From: an uncultured Microbacterium sp.
GTDB taxonomy: Bacteria > Actinomycetota > Actinomycetes > Actinomycetales > Microbacteriaceae
DNA: 64,000 nt
NCBI RefSeq assembly: GCF_945952435.1
Contig: NZ_CAMFHZ010000006.1
Coordinates: forward strand, 19,183-83,182
Direction: 5' to 3'
This document shows, one piece after another, positions 57,041 to 64,000 of this stretch. Position 1 is the first letter of the stretch. Every line of letters starts with the position of its first letter. The notes beneath the pieces are model-generated. The model saw nothing but the letters and a program-made list of their open reading frames with translations, searched no databases and had not been told where the DNA came from. Both the position numbers and the translations under genes were made by a program.

Positions 57041-57601
57041 TCAGCGCCCGAGCGGAGGGAGCAGTCCCTTCGCCGCTGCCGCCGCACGGGCGATCAGCAG
57101 CGCCGGATCCAGGATCTCGCCCTCGGCGATCAATCGGTCGAGCTCGGTCAGCGGCAGCCGTGCGACGGAGACCTGCGCTGTCGTGTCCCCCGTCGTCGCA
57201 CGCCCGGGCCGGGCCGCAGGGGCGAAGAAGAGATGGGTCTTGGCCACGCGGCGTCCGGGATCCGTCGCGAACACCTGCAGCGGGGAGAGGTCGTCGGCGA
57301 TGAGGCCCAGCTCCTCCTCGACCGCGCGGCGTGCCGCGGACTCGGGGCTCTCGGACAGACGTCCCGCCCCACCGGGAAGGTCGAGGATCCAGCGATCGAT
57401 CGGATAGCGGTACCGCCGGGCGAGGACGACGTCCCCGCCGGTCGCCAACAGCGTGGCCACCGCATAGGGGGCGCTGCGATCGACCTCGTAGGTGAGCCGC
57501 TCGCCGCCGGGCAGTTCGACCTCGTCCGCGTCGATCCGCACCGTCCCCCGGTGCACCTCGCGCGTGGACAACCAGCGCCAGCGGGGCTCCGCGGCGCTCA
57601 T
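57041..57601 (-). CDS. NUDIX hydrolase (ADP-ribose/NDP-sugar pyrophosphatase-like)
   Basis: 186 residues. YRYPIDRWILDLPGGAGRLS leads into the NUDIX box, which reads G-x5-E-x7-R-A-V-E-E-E-L-G: the second of its conserved residues is Ala instead of Glu, while the catalytic EExG core is intact. VAKTHLFFAPA follows. Likely hydrolyses ADP-ribose-type substrates. The ATG overlaps the mfd stop (ATGA), so it is read from the mfd transcript and may depend on it. Confidence 0.88.
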   Translation of the reverse strand: MSAAEPRWRWLSTREVHRGTVRIDADEVELPGGERLTYEVDRSAPYAVATLLATGGDVVLARRYRYPIDRWILDLPGGAGRLSESPESAARRAVEEELGLIADDLSPLQVFATDPGRRVAKTHLFFAPAARPGRATTGDTTAQVSVARLPLTELDRLIAEGEILDPALLIARAAAAAKGLLPPLGR

Positions 57602-60600
57602 CGCGTCGCCGCCTCGGCCTCGCGCTCGGGCGCCGGCACCGGGGCGGCGGGCTCGGGGAACAGCGCCGTGAGCAGTTGCGCCGTCCACTCGATCGGGTCG
57701 GCGCGATCCGCCCCCGGCATGGGCACGACGAGGGCCTCGGAGCCGCCGACGAGCTTGGCCTGCGGGTAGAGGCGCTGCAAGCGCACCTTCATCGAATCCT
57801 CGAACCGCGCGGGGGCGACCCTCAGATTCGACCCCATCGCGACCACGTCGGTGAGACCCGCGCGCGCAGCCCTGCGACGCAGCCGCGCGATCGCGACGAG
57901 TCCTTCCACCTCGGCCGGAGGGGCGCCGTACCGGTCGGTGAGCTCCTCGACGACGTGGTCGATCGCGTCGTCGGGCGCGGTCGCCGTCGCCGCGGACGAC
58001 AGCTTCTGGTACGCCTCGAGCCGCAGGCGCTCGCTGTCGATGTACGCGTCTGGGATGCGCGCGTCGACGGGGAGCTCCAGACGCAGCTCGGCACCCGTCT
58101 CGGTCTCCTCGCCGCGGAACGTCGCCACGGCCTCCCCGATCATGCGCAGGTACAGGTCGAAGCCGACGCCGGCGATGTGCCCCGCCTGCTCCGCTCCGAG
58201 CAGGTTGCCTGCTCCGCGCAGCTCGAGGTCCTTGAGCGCGACCTGCATGCCGGATCCGAGGTCGTTGTTGACCGCGATGGTCTGCAGCCGGTCGGCCGCC
58301 GTCTCGCTGAGGGGCTTCAGCTCGTCGTAGAGGAAGTAGGCGTAGGCCCGTTCGCGTCCTCGCCCGACGCGGCCGCGCAGCTGGTGCAGCTGGCTCAGAC
58401 CGTACCGATCCGCGCGGTCGATGATGATCGTGTTCGCGTTCGAGATGTCGAGGCCGGTCTCGATGATCGTGGTCGACACGAGCACGTCGTACTTGCGCTC
58501 CCAGAAGTCGTCGACGACCTGTTCGAGCTGGTGCTCGCCCATCCTGCCGTGCGCGACCGCGATCCGGGCCTCTGGCACGAGCTCGGCCAGGTCCGCCGCG
58601 ACGCGCTGGATCGACTGCACCCGATTGTGCACGTAGAAGACCTGGCCCTCGCGAAGGATCTCGCGACGGATCGCCGCCGCCACCTGCTTGTCGCTCCTCG
58701 GCCCCACGAAGGAGAGGATCGGATGCCGATCCTCGGGCGGGGTCTGCAGGGTGGACATCTCCCGGATCCCCGTGACCGCCATCTCGAGCGTGCGCGGGAT
58801 CGGCGTCGCGCTCATCGCGAGGATGTCCACGTTCGTCTTGAGCTTCTTGAGCGCGTCCTTATGCTCGACCCCGAAGCGCTGCTCCTCGTCGATGATCATG
58901 AGGCCCAGATCCTTGAACATCACCTGATCGGTGAGGATCCGATGGGTCCCGATCACCATGTCGACCGAGCCGTCCAGCAGGCCCTCGAGCGTGAGCCGCG
59001 CCTCCTTGTCGGTCTGGAAGCGGGACAGCGGACGCACCTTCACGGGGAAGCCCGCGAATCTCTCGTTGAACGTCTCGAGGTGCTGCTTGACGAGCAGGGT
59101 CGTCGGCACGAGCATCGCGACCTGCTTGCCCTCCTGGATCGCCTTGAACGCGGCGCGCACGGCGACCTCGGTCTTGCCGAAGCCGACGTCGCCGCTGAGC
59201 AGCCGGTCCATGGGGATGGGCCGTTCCATGTCGGCCTTGATCTCGTCGATCGTCTGCAGCTGGTCGGGCGTCTCGGCGAAGGGGAAAGCCTCCTCCAGCT
59301 CACGCTGCCAGGGGGTGTCGGGGCCGAAGGCGTACCCCTTCGCGGCCATCCGCGCGGAGTAGAGCTTGACGAGCTCGACCGCGATGTCCCGCACAGCCCT
59401 GCGCGCCTTGCCCTTGGCCGCGGCCCAGTCGCTGCCGCCCATCTTCGACAGCTGCGGCGCCTCGCCGCCGACGTACTTCGAGAGCAGATCGAGCTGGTCG
59501 GTGGGCACGTAGAGCTTGTCGCCGGGATAGCCCCGCTTGGACGGCGCGTATTCGAGCACGAGGTAGTCGCGCATGGTCTTGACGGCGTTGCGTCCGCCCG
59601 AGGAGACCTCGCGCTGCGTCATCTCGACGAACCGCGCGATGCCGTGGGTCTGATGCACGACGAAGTCGCCGGCCTTGAGCTGCATCGGATCGACGACGTT
59701 CTTGCGCCGCGACGCGAGCTTCTTCACGACGCGGGTGTCGCCGCCGATCGTCCGCCCATAGAACTCGTTCTCCGTGAGCACGGCGATCTTCGCGTCGGCC
59801 ACCTGGAAGCCCGACTCGACCGTTCCGCACACGAGCGTCGCGACACCCGGATCGGGGACCCCCGGAAGGTCGTCGACGACGCGCGCGGCGATCCCGCGAT
59901 CGGCGAGCACGTCGCGCGCCCGGTCGACGAGTCCCAGGCCGGACGCGATGAGCACGACGCGCCAGCCGTCTGCGACGCGGGCGCCGGTGAACTCGATCGC
60001 CCCGTCGACATTGCCGTGGAACGAGGGGATCGGGGTGGCGCTCACGCCGTCGGCGCCCTGATCGAACGCCGCATCCTCCGCCCCCGCGTCGAAGGCGCTG
60101 AGCCGCCACCACACGCCGCCCCTGGCATGCACGGCCGCACGCAATTCTGCGATCGAGAGGAAGTCCCCGGTCTGCAGGTCGATCGGGGCCGAGGCTCCTG
60201 CCGTCGCCGCGCTCCACGCGGCGTCGAGGAACTCGCGATTGGTCTCTCCCAGGCTGGCTGCGCGGGCCCCGCTGCGCTCCGGGTCGACGAGGGCGACGGC
60301 CGCCCCCTGAGGAAGGTAGTCGGTGAGCGGCACCACCGGACCGGCCACGACCGGGAGCAGGGACTCCATGCCCTCCACCGGGATGCCCTCCGCCATCTTC
60401 TGCAACATTCCGGCGATCCCGGGAAAGGCCTCCACGAGCGCTCCCGCCCGTTGCCGCACCTCGTCGGTGAGCAGCAGCTCGCGGCTCGCGGGGAGCGCGA
60501 CGCGCGCGGGCGCGGCGGGGAGCGAGCGCTGGTCCGCGACGGAGAAGAGCCGGATCTGGTCGACCTCGTCGCCGAAGAACTCGACCCGTGCAGGGTGCTC

Positions 60601-61185
60601 CGCCGTCGGGGGGAACACGTCGAGGATCCCGCCTCGCACCGCGAACTCGCCGCGGCGCGACACCATGTCGACACGGGAGTACGCCCGTTCGACGAGCGAC
60701 GCGGCGACTCCGTCGAGATCGTAGCCGCGTCCGCCGAGCGTCAGTTCGAGCGGCTCGACGTCGCCGAGCCCTGCGGCCACGGGCTGCAGGGCAGCCCGCA
60801 CCGAGGCCACGACCACGAGGGGCCTCTCCCCCGACCACACCGTCATGCGCCGCAGCACGTCGAGTCGGCGCCCGACCGTGTCGGGGCTCGGGCTGAGGCG
60901 CTCGTGCGGCAGCGTCTCCCAGGCCGGGAAGGAGAGGATCTCCGCGTCCGGGAGATACGAGTCCAACGCCGCCGCGAGCGACTCCGCGCGGCGACCGGTC
61001 GGCGCGACCACGAGGAGCGCGGCGGGCTTGCCGCCGGCCGCACGGCGCTCGAGCAGGCCTGCGATCGTCGGAACGTCCATGCCTGCGCTGGCGAGCAGGT
61101 CGGCGTCGGTCTGCGCCCAGGTCAGGGCGTCCCGGAAGCCGGACGCCTCCTCTTCCAGAGCGCGGATGATCCCCTGCACAGTCAC
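57598..61185 (-). CDS. mfd: Transcription-repair coupling factor
   Basis: 1195 residues. UvrB-like N-terminal module (LLVVAPTGRRAESLAAALDS, EILSFPAWETLPHERLSPS), CarD-like RNA-polymerase interaction region (AGDFVVHQTHGIARFVEM), then the translocase with RLLSGDVGFGKTEVAVRAA (Walker A), LMIIDEEQRFGVEH (DEEQ), LAMSATPIPRTLEMA and the TRG segment TIIIDRADRYGLSQLHQLRG. The C terminus has the UvrA-binding region. Mfd removes stalled polymerase and recruits UvrABC. GTG at 61185 is fixed by a TAGACT box six bases upstream. Confidence 0.98.
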   Translation of the reverse strand: MTVQGIIRALEEEASGFRDALTWAQTDADLLASAGMDVPTIAGLLERRAAGGKPAALLVVAPTGRRAESLAAALDSYLPDAEILSFPAWETLPHERLSPSPDTVGRRLDVLRRMTVWSGERPLVVVASVRAALQPVAAGLGDVEPLELTLGGRGYDLDGVAASLVERAYSRVDMVSRRGEFAVRGGILDVFPPTAEHPARVEFFGDEVDQIRLFSVADQRSLPAAPARVALPASRELLLTDEVRQRAGALVEAFPGIAGMLQKMAEGIPVEGMESLLPVVAGPVVPLTDYLPQGAAVALVDPERSGARAASLGETNREFLDAAWSAATAGASAPIDLQTGDFLSIAELRAAVHARGGVWWRLSAFDAGAEDAAFDQGADGVSATPIPSFHGNVDGAIEFTGARVADGWRVVLIASGLGLVDRARDVLADRGIAARVVDDLPGVPDPGVATLVCGTVESGFQVADAKIAVLTENEFYGRTIGGDTRVVKKLASRRKNVVDPMQLKAGDFVVHQTHGIARFVEMTQREVSSGGRNAVKTMRDYLVLEYAPSKRGYPGDKLYVPTDQLDLLSKYVGGEAPQLSKMGGSDWAAAKGKARRAVRDIAVELVKLYSARMAAKGYAFGPDTPWQRELEEAFPFAETPDQLQTIDEIKADMERPIPMDRLLSGDVGFGKTEVAVRAAFKAIQEGKQVAMLVPTTLLVKQHLETFNERFAGFPVKVRPLSRFQTDKEARLTLEGLLDGSVDMVIGTHRILTDQVMFKDLGLMIIDEEQRFGVEHKDALKKLKTNVDILAMSATPIPRTLEMAVTGIREMSTLQTPPEDRHPILSFVGPRSDKQVAAAIRREILREGQVFYVHNRVQSIQRVAADLAELVPEARIAVAHGRMGEHQLEQVVDDFWERKYDVLVSTTIIETGLDISNANTIIIDRADRYGLSQLHQLRGRVGRGRERAYAYFLYDELKPLSETAADRLQTIAVNNDLGSGMQVALKDLELRGAGNLLGAEQAGHIAGVGFDLYLRMIGEAVATFRGEETETGAELRLELPVDARIPDAYIDSERLRLEAYQKLSSAATATAPDDAIDHVVEELTDRYGAPPAEVEGLVAIARLRRRAARAGLTDVVAMGSNLRVAPARFEDSMKVRLQRLYPQAKLVGGSEALVVPMPGADRADPIEWTAQLLTALFPEPAAPVPAPEREAEAATR

Positions 61186-61191
61186 CGGACG

Positions 61192-61197
61192 AGTCTA
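61192..61197 (-). promoter_or_regulatory. Leaderless promoter -10 (TAGACT) of mfd
   Basis: Minus-strand TAGACT, six bases (CGTCCG), GTG at 61185. It lies 66 bases from the divergent leaderless promoter of the next gene. Confidence 0.65.
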
Positions 61198-61262
61198 CGT
61201 GCCGGCGCCGACATCGGGCCGGGCCCGGTGCACGCGAACGGTCGCCCGCCACGGACCGCGCC

Positions 61263-61268
61263 TAGGAT
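61263..61268 (+). promoter_or_regulatory. Leaderless promoter -10 (TAGGAT) of the DUF4190-like gene
   Basis: TAGGAT, six bases (GAACGC), GTG at 61275. Confidence 0.65.
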
Positions 61269-61274
61269 GAACGC

Positions 61275-61814
61275 GTGACCGATCCGCAGCAGCAGCGCCC
61301 GTCCTTTCCGCCGTACGGAACACCCGGTTCCGCGCCGGCGCAGCCCGCCGCTCCGCTCTATCAGGCCCCTCCCGGTGCGTTCGCCGGACCGGCCGGCGGC
61401 TACGCGATCGCCGCCCCCGCGATGCCCGAGCGCCCGGGGCTCGGGCGTTTCGCCCTGGCCCTCTCCCTGTTCGCGACCGTCGTGCTCTCGGGCGTCGCAG
61501 TGGTGCTCGCGGCTCAGATCGCCGAAGGCGCGGGAGCCTCGATCGACACGGCCACCCTGGAATCGGGTTCTCTGTCGTTCCTCACGCCGGTGCGCGATCT
61601 CGTGCTGTGGCTCGAGATCACCGGCTGGGCCGCGACCGCGATCGGCATCTGGGCCCTGATCCAGGGCATCGTCGCGACCGTGCGACGTCGCGGACGCGGC
61701 ACGGGCATCGCGGCGATCGTCGTCTCCGCGATCGGACCGTTCGTCTTCTTCTTCCTCGTCTGGATCGGCGTGTTCATCGGCGGCGCGACGGCCGCCGCCT
61801 CCCGCTACGCCTGA
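61275..61814 (+). CDS. DUF4190-like membrane protein
   Basis: 179 residues. A Pro/Gln/Tyr-rich N terminus of about 55 residues (RPSFPPYGTPGSAPAQPAA) is followed by three hydrophobic segments: RFALALSLFATVVLSGVAV, LVLWLEITGWAATAIGIWA and GIAAIVVSAIGPFVFFFLVW. This layout is frequent in actinobacterial proteins of the DUF4190 type; the function is unknown. GTG at 61275 is leaderless. Divergent from mfd. Confidence 0.75.
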   Translation: MTDPQQQRPSFPPYGTPGSAPAQPAAPLYQAPPGAFAGPAGGYAIAAPAMPERPGLGRFALALSLFATVVLSGVAVVLAAQIAEGAGASIDTATLESGSLSFLTPVRDLVLWLEITGWAATAIGIWALIQGIVATVRRRGRGTGIAAIVVSAIGPFVFFFLVWIGVFIGGATAAASRYA

Positions 61815-61857
61815 CCCGCGCGGCAGGCCCCGAGCACGTCGGCGCGACGCGCCTCCG

Positions 61858-62439
61858 TCACCGGGGCGCGTGGTGCGTCTGCTGCGCCGCGAGCAGTCCT
61901 TCCCCGATCACCTGCTCCACCGCGTCCGCGGCGTCCGAGACGAGGACGGGGAGGTTCTGCCGTTCGGCCGAACCGAACGGTGCGAGAACCCAGTCCGCCG
62001 GATCCTGTCGCCCCGGCGGACGTCCGATCCCCACGCGCACGCGCGGGAAGTCGGGCGTGGACAGCGCCCGAGCGACATCCCTGATGCCGTTGTGGCCGCC
62101 GTGCCCCCCGCCGGACTTGAGCTTGATCGTGTCGAACGGGATGTCGAGCTCGTCGTGCACGAGGATCACGTGCCCGGGGTCCACCGAGTAGAACTTCGCG
62201 AGCGCGGCGACCGGGGTCCCTGACACGTTCATGTAGGAGTTCGGCTTCGCCAGCACGATCCGATCGGCGCCGGGGCGGAGCCAGGTCTCGACCACGCGCG
62301 CACCTCCCTTGTGCTCGCGGAACGTCTCGCCCCGTCTCGCGGCGAGCTCGTCGAGCACCATCTGCCCGACGTTGTGCCGCGTCGCCGCGTACTTCGGACC
62401 GGGATTTCCGAGCCCCACCACCAGCCACGTCTGCGCCAT
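61858..62439 (-). CDS. pth: Peptidyl-tRNA hydrolase
   Basis: 193 residues. [20 protein letters not shown] has the catalytic His; [29 protein letters not shown] and GGHNGIRD are the other Pth blocks. It recycles peptidyl-tRNA dropped from ribosomes. ATG 62439 has AAGGA eight bases upstream; ATG 62448 would be too close to it. Lies downstream of rplY, a common actinobacterial pair, but a terminator separates them. Confidence 0.97.
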   Translation of the reverse strand: MAQTWLVVGLGNPGPKYAATRHNVGQMVLDELAARRGETFREHKGGARVVETWLRPGADRIVLAKPNSYMNVSGTPVAALAKFYSVDPGHVILVHDELDIPFDTIKLKSGGGHGGHNGIRDVARALSTPDFPRVRVGIGRPPGRQDPADWVLAPFGSAERQNLPVLVSDAADAVEQVIGEGLLAAQQTHHAPR

Positions 62440-62494
62440 GGCAACCATCCTTCCGGATCCTCGGATCGCACGCGCGGTGCGCCGGAGACGGGAG

Positions 62495-62523
62495 AAGGGG
62501 GCGCGACCGCGTCGCACCCCCTT
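62495..62523 (-). terminator. Terminator between rplY and pth
   Basis: 13-base arms AAGGGGG(T/C)GCGAC with one mismatch around a three-base loop, located 24-52 bases after the rplY stop on the minus strand. Followed by CTCCCGTCTCC without a pure T-run. Confidence 0.75.
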
Positions 62524-62546
62524 CTGAGTCGTTCAGCCGCGCGGGA

Positions 62547-63167
62547 TCACTCCGCGGCGGCCTCCTCGGACTGCTCCTCGGCGACGGCCTCGTCGGCCTC
62601 GGCGATGGCCTCTTCCTCGGCGAGCGTGTCGACCGGGACGGAGATCGCGACGACGAGCGTCTCGGGATCGGCGGCCAGGGTGACGCCCTTGGGCAGCTTC
62701 ACGTCGGCGGCGGTGATGCGCACGCCGTCTTCGAGGCCCTCGACGTCGATCTCGACGTTCTCCGGGATGTGGGTGGCCTCGGCCTCGACCGAGAGGCTCG
62801 CGGTGTCGAGGTTGGCGATCGTGCCGGCGAAGGGCTCGCCCACGATGACGACGGGGAGCTCGACCGCGACCTTCTCGCCCTTCTTCACGACGAGGAGGTC
62901 GATGTGCTCGACGATCTGGTGCACCGGGTCCTTCTGCACGTCCTTGACGAGCGCGAGCTGGCTCTTGCCCTCGATGTCGAGCTCGAGCAGCGCGTTGGCA
63001 CGGCGGATGAGCAGCGAGACCTGGTGGCCCGGGAGGGCGACGTGCACCGGCTCGGTGCCGTGACCGTAGAGGACGGCGGGGATCTGGCCGGCCGCGCGCA
63101 GACGACGGGCGAAGCCCTTGCCGAAGCTGGTGCGCAGCTCCGCGGTGACCTTGGTGTCTTCGGACAT
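62547..63167 (-). CDS. rplY: 50S ribosomal protein L25/general stress protein Ctc
   Basis: 206 residues of the long CTC type: N-terminal L25 domain (MSEDTKVTAELRTSFGKGFA, RLRAAGQIPAVLYGHGTEP, KDPVHQIVEHIDLL) and a C-terminal beta domain (LPVVIVGEPFAGTIANLDTA), closing with a very acidic tail of about 25 residues rich in Glu/Ala. Binds 5S rRNA. ATG 63167 has AAGGAG at seven bases. A possible -10 (TAGCAT, 63328-63333) lies about 160 bases upstream. Confidence 0.96.
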   Translation of the reverse strand: MSEDTKVTAELRTSFGKGFARRLRAAGQIPAVLYGHGTEPVHVALPGHQVSLLIRRANALLELDIEGKSQLALVKDVQKDPVHQIVEHIDLLVVKKGEKVAVELPVVIVGEPFAGTIANLDTASLSVEAEATHIPENVEIDVEGLEDGVRITAADVKLPKGVTLAADPETLVVAISVPVDTLAEEEAIAEADEAVAEEQSEEAAAE

Positions 63168-63372
63168 GATGTTCTCCTTGCAGGACGCGCGGCTCGGGCT
63201 GCGCGGTGGTCTGGGATGGTCGTCTCGACACGACGCAAGGAGAGCACGGAACCGGTGGAGCGCCGGGCTCGCCGCGTCGATCACGGATGAGCGCGCGGAC
63301 GCGCCCTCCCTCGCCGAGGACCCGTCCATGCTACCCGACTTCGCCGGGAGCCGCGGACGGTACTCTGGAGTC
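63168..63372. other. 205-base divergent region upstream of rplY
   Basis: Contains the AAGGAG site of rplY, a minus-strand TAGCAT -10 candidate at 63328-63333 (predicting a leader near 155 bases) and, at its other end, the TACTCT box of the 41-residue gene. No coding region; I see no clear regulatory hairpin. Confidence 0.4.
63361..63366 (+). promoter_or_regulatory. Leaderless promoter -10 (TACTCT) of the 41-residue gene
   Basis: TACTCT, six bases (GGAGTC), ATG at 63373. Confidence 0.65.
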
Positions 63373-63498
63373 ATGACCGAAGGTGCAATCCTCTCCGAAG
63401 CGCTGGCCTGGCTGATCGGCCTGATGACGATCGGCGCCGCCGTGCTCTGCTTCGGCGCGCTGTTCTCGCTCGGCCGCTCCGGCTACCGCAAGGACTGA
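63373..63498 (+). CDS. Small single-helix membrane protein, 41 residues
   Basis: 41 residues: MTEGAILSEALAWLIGLMTI followed by a continued hydrophobic stretch GAAVLCFGALFSLG and a basic end RSGYRKD. One membrane helix with one Cys. Its leaderless promoter and strong terminator after the stop support a real gene rather than a chance frame. I do not recognise a family. Confidence 0.7.
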   Translation: MTEGAILSEALAWLIGLMTIGAAVLCFGALFSLGRSGYRKD

Positions 63499-63507
63499 CC
63501 CGACCAC

Positions 63508-63546
63508 GAAGAACCGCGCCGCCCGAAAGGGACGACGCGGTTCTTC
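63508..63546. terminator. Bidirectional terminator
   Basis: Perfect 11-base arms GAAGAACCGCG (63508-63518) and CGCGGTTCTTC (63536-63546), loop of 17 bases, between the 41-residue gene and livF which converge here. The T-rich end is favourable on both strands. Confidence 0.85.
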
Positions 63547-63561
63547 TCGCGTGTGCGCCGG

Positions 63562-64000
63562 TCAGCCGACGCCGAGGTAGGCCTCCTTGACGGCCGGATC
63601 CGCGAGCAGCTCCTTGCCCGTCCCGGTGCGGGTGATCGCCCCGGTCTCCAGGACGAAGGCGCGGTGCGCCCGCGCGAGCGCCTGGTTCGCGTTCTGCTCC
63701 ACGAGCAAGACCGTCGTCCCCTGCGCGTTGATCTCGGTGATGATCTTGAAGATCTGCCGGATGAACTGCGGGGCCAGTCCCATCGAGGGCTCGTCGAGGA
63801 GCAGGACGCGCGGCTGCGACATGAGGGCCCGCCCGATCGCGAGCATCTGCTGCTCGCCGCCGGACATCGTCCCGCCGAGCTGCTTCTTGCGCTCATCGAG
63901 CCTCGGGAACAGCGAGAACACCCGCTCGTAGGACTCCGCGATGCCGGACTTGTTGCGCAGTCCGAACGTGCCCATGTCGAGGTTCTCCATCACCGTCATG
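63562..64000 (-). CDS. livF: Branched-chain amino-acid ABC transporter ATP-binding protein, C-terminal part (start outside window)
   Basis: At least 146 residues visible. MTVMENLDMGTFGLRNK, the ABC signature TMSGGEQQMLAIGRALM, Walker B RVLLLDEPSMGLAP and LLVEQNANQALARAHRAFV are characteristic of LivF; the Walker A lies beyond the window. It energises the import of branched-chain amino acids with LivG/H/M/K, presumably encoded to the right. The frame continues through position 64000. LivF is more likely than LivG because of the Q-N-A-x-x-A-L motif. Confidence 0.9.
   Translation of the reverse strand, partial: MTVMENLDMGTFGLRNKSGIAESYERVFSLFPRLDERKKQLGGTMSGGEQQMLAIGRALMSQPRVLLLDEPSMGLAPQFIRQIFKIITEINAQGTTVLLVEQNANQALARAHRAFVLETGAITRTGTGKELLADPAVKEAYLGVG

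Noticed and set aside
57676..61278. Open frame of 1200 codons antisense to mfd
   Set aside because: The mfd motifs on the other strand are intact through the full length; the antisense product has no recognisable domain.

Overview
The window is GC-rich actinobacterial DNA with many GTG starts, overlapping stop/start junctions and promoters whose -10 box lies 6-7 bases before the start codon (leaderless mRNAs). Gene content and order (rml genes, LCP protein, purE/purK, PH-domain protein, mfd, pth, rplY, livF) suggest Microbacteriaceae, perhaps Microbacterium. That placement is inference from gene content, not from a marker phylogeny.

Region 1 (about 1-36 kb) is a large cell-surface glycopolymer locus. 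It has two polymerase/ligase-type membrane proteins at the left edge, a GlfT1-like galactofuranosyltransferase, a first ABC polysaccharide exporter (Wzm/Wzt without a C-terminal sugar-binding domain) and UDP-galactopyranose mutase. Next come a sugar epimerase, two acyltransferase-3 proteins, a flippase, a DUF2304/GT2 pair, a GlfT2-like enzyme, several further glycosyltransferases, a CgeB-like 714-residue protein, a DUF2142 membrane protein, an AlgJ-like SGNH protein and an RgpF rhamnan protein. A second exporter (Wzm/Wzt with the C-terminal domain) follows, then rmlA, rmlB and rmlC, and a 1149-residue secreted protein with three tandem modules of about 270 residues. The simplest reading is two exported polymers: one galactofuranose-containing, with a gene set like the mycobacterial galactan genes, and one rhamnose/deoxysugar-rich, both possibly acyl-modified. 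The LCP protein at 36-37.5 kb could attach such polymers to peptidoglycan.

Region 2 (about 36-50.7 kb) is mostly ordinary chromosome: LCP protein, purE, purK, PH-domain protein, O-methyltransferase, CPBP protease-like protein, DUF4442 protein, a divergent AraC regulator and VOC protein, SGNH hydrolase, hisS, mazG, nhaA and ppc.

Region 3 (about 50.7-56 kb) is a small accessory operon: hexapeptide-repeat protein, a 988-residue kinase-like/aminotransferase class III fusion, and a PuuP-like APC permease. It looks like uptake and breakdown of an amine or amino alcohol.

Region 4 (56-64 kb) is housekeeping: small membrane proteins, a methyltransferase, mfd with a NUDIX gene, pth, rplY and the C-terminal part of livF at the right edge. 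No rRNA, tRNA, CRISPR array, insertion sequence or phage gene was seen. No gene-free stretch exceeds 300 bases; the longest, about 228 bases at 41653-41880, holds promoter-like signals and a short palindrome.
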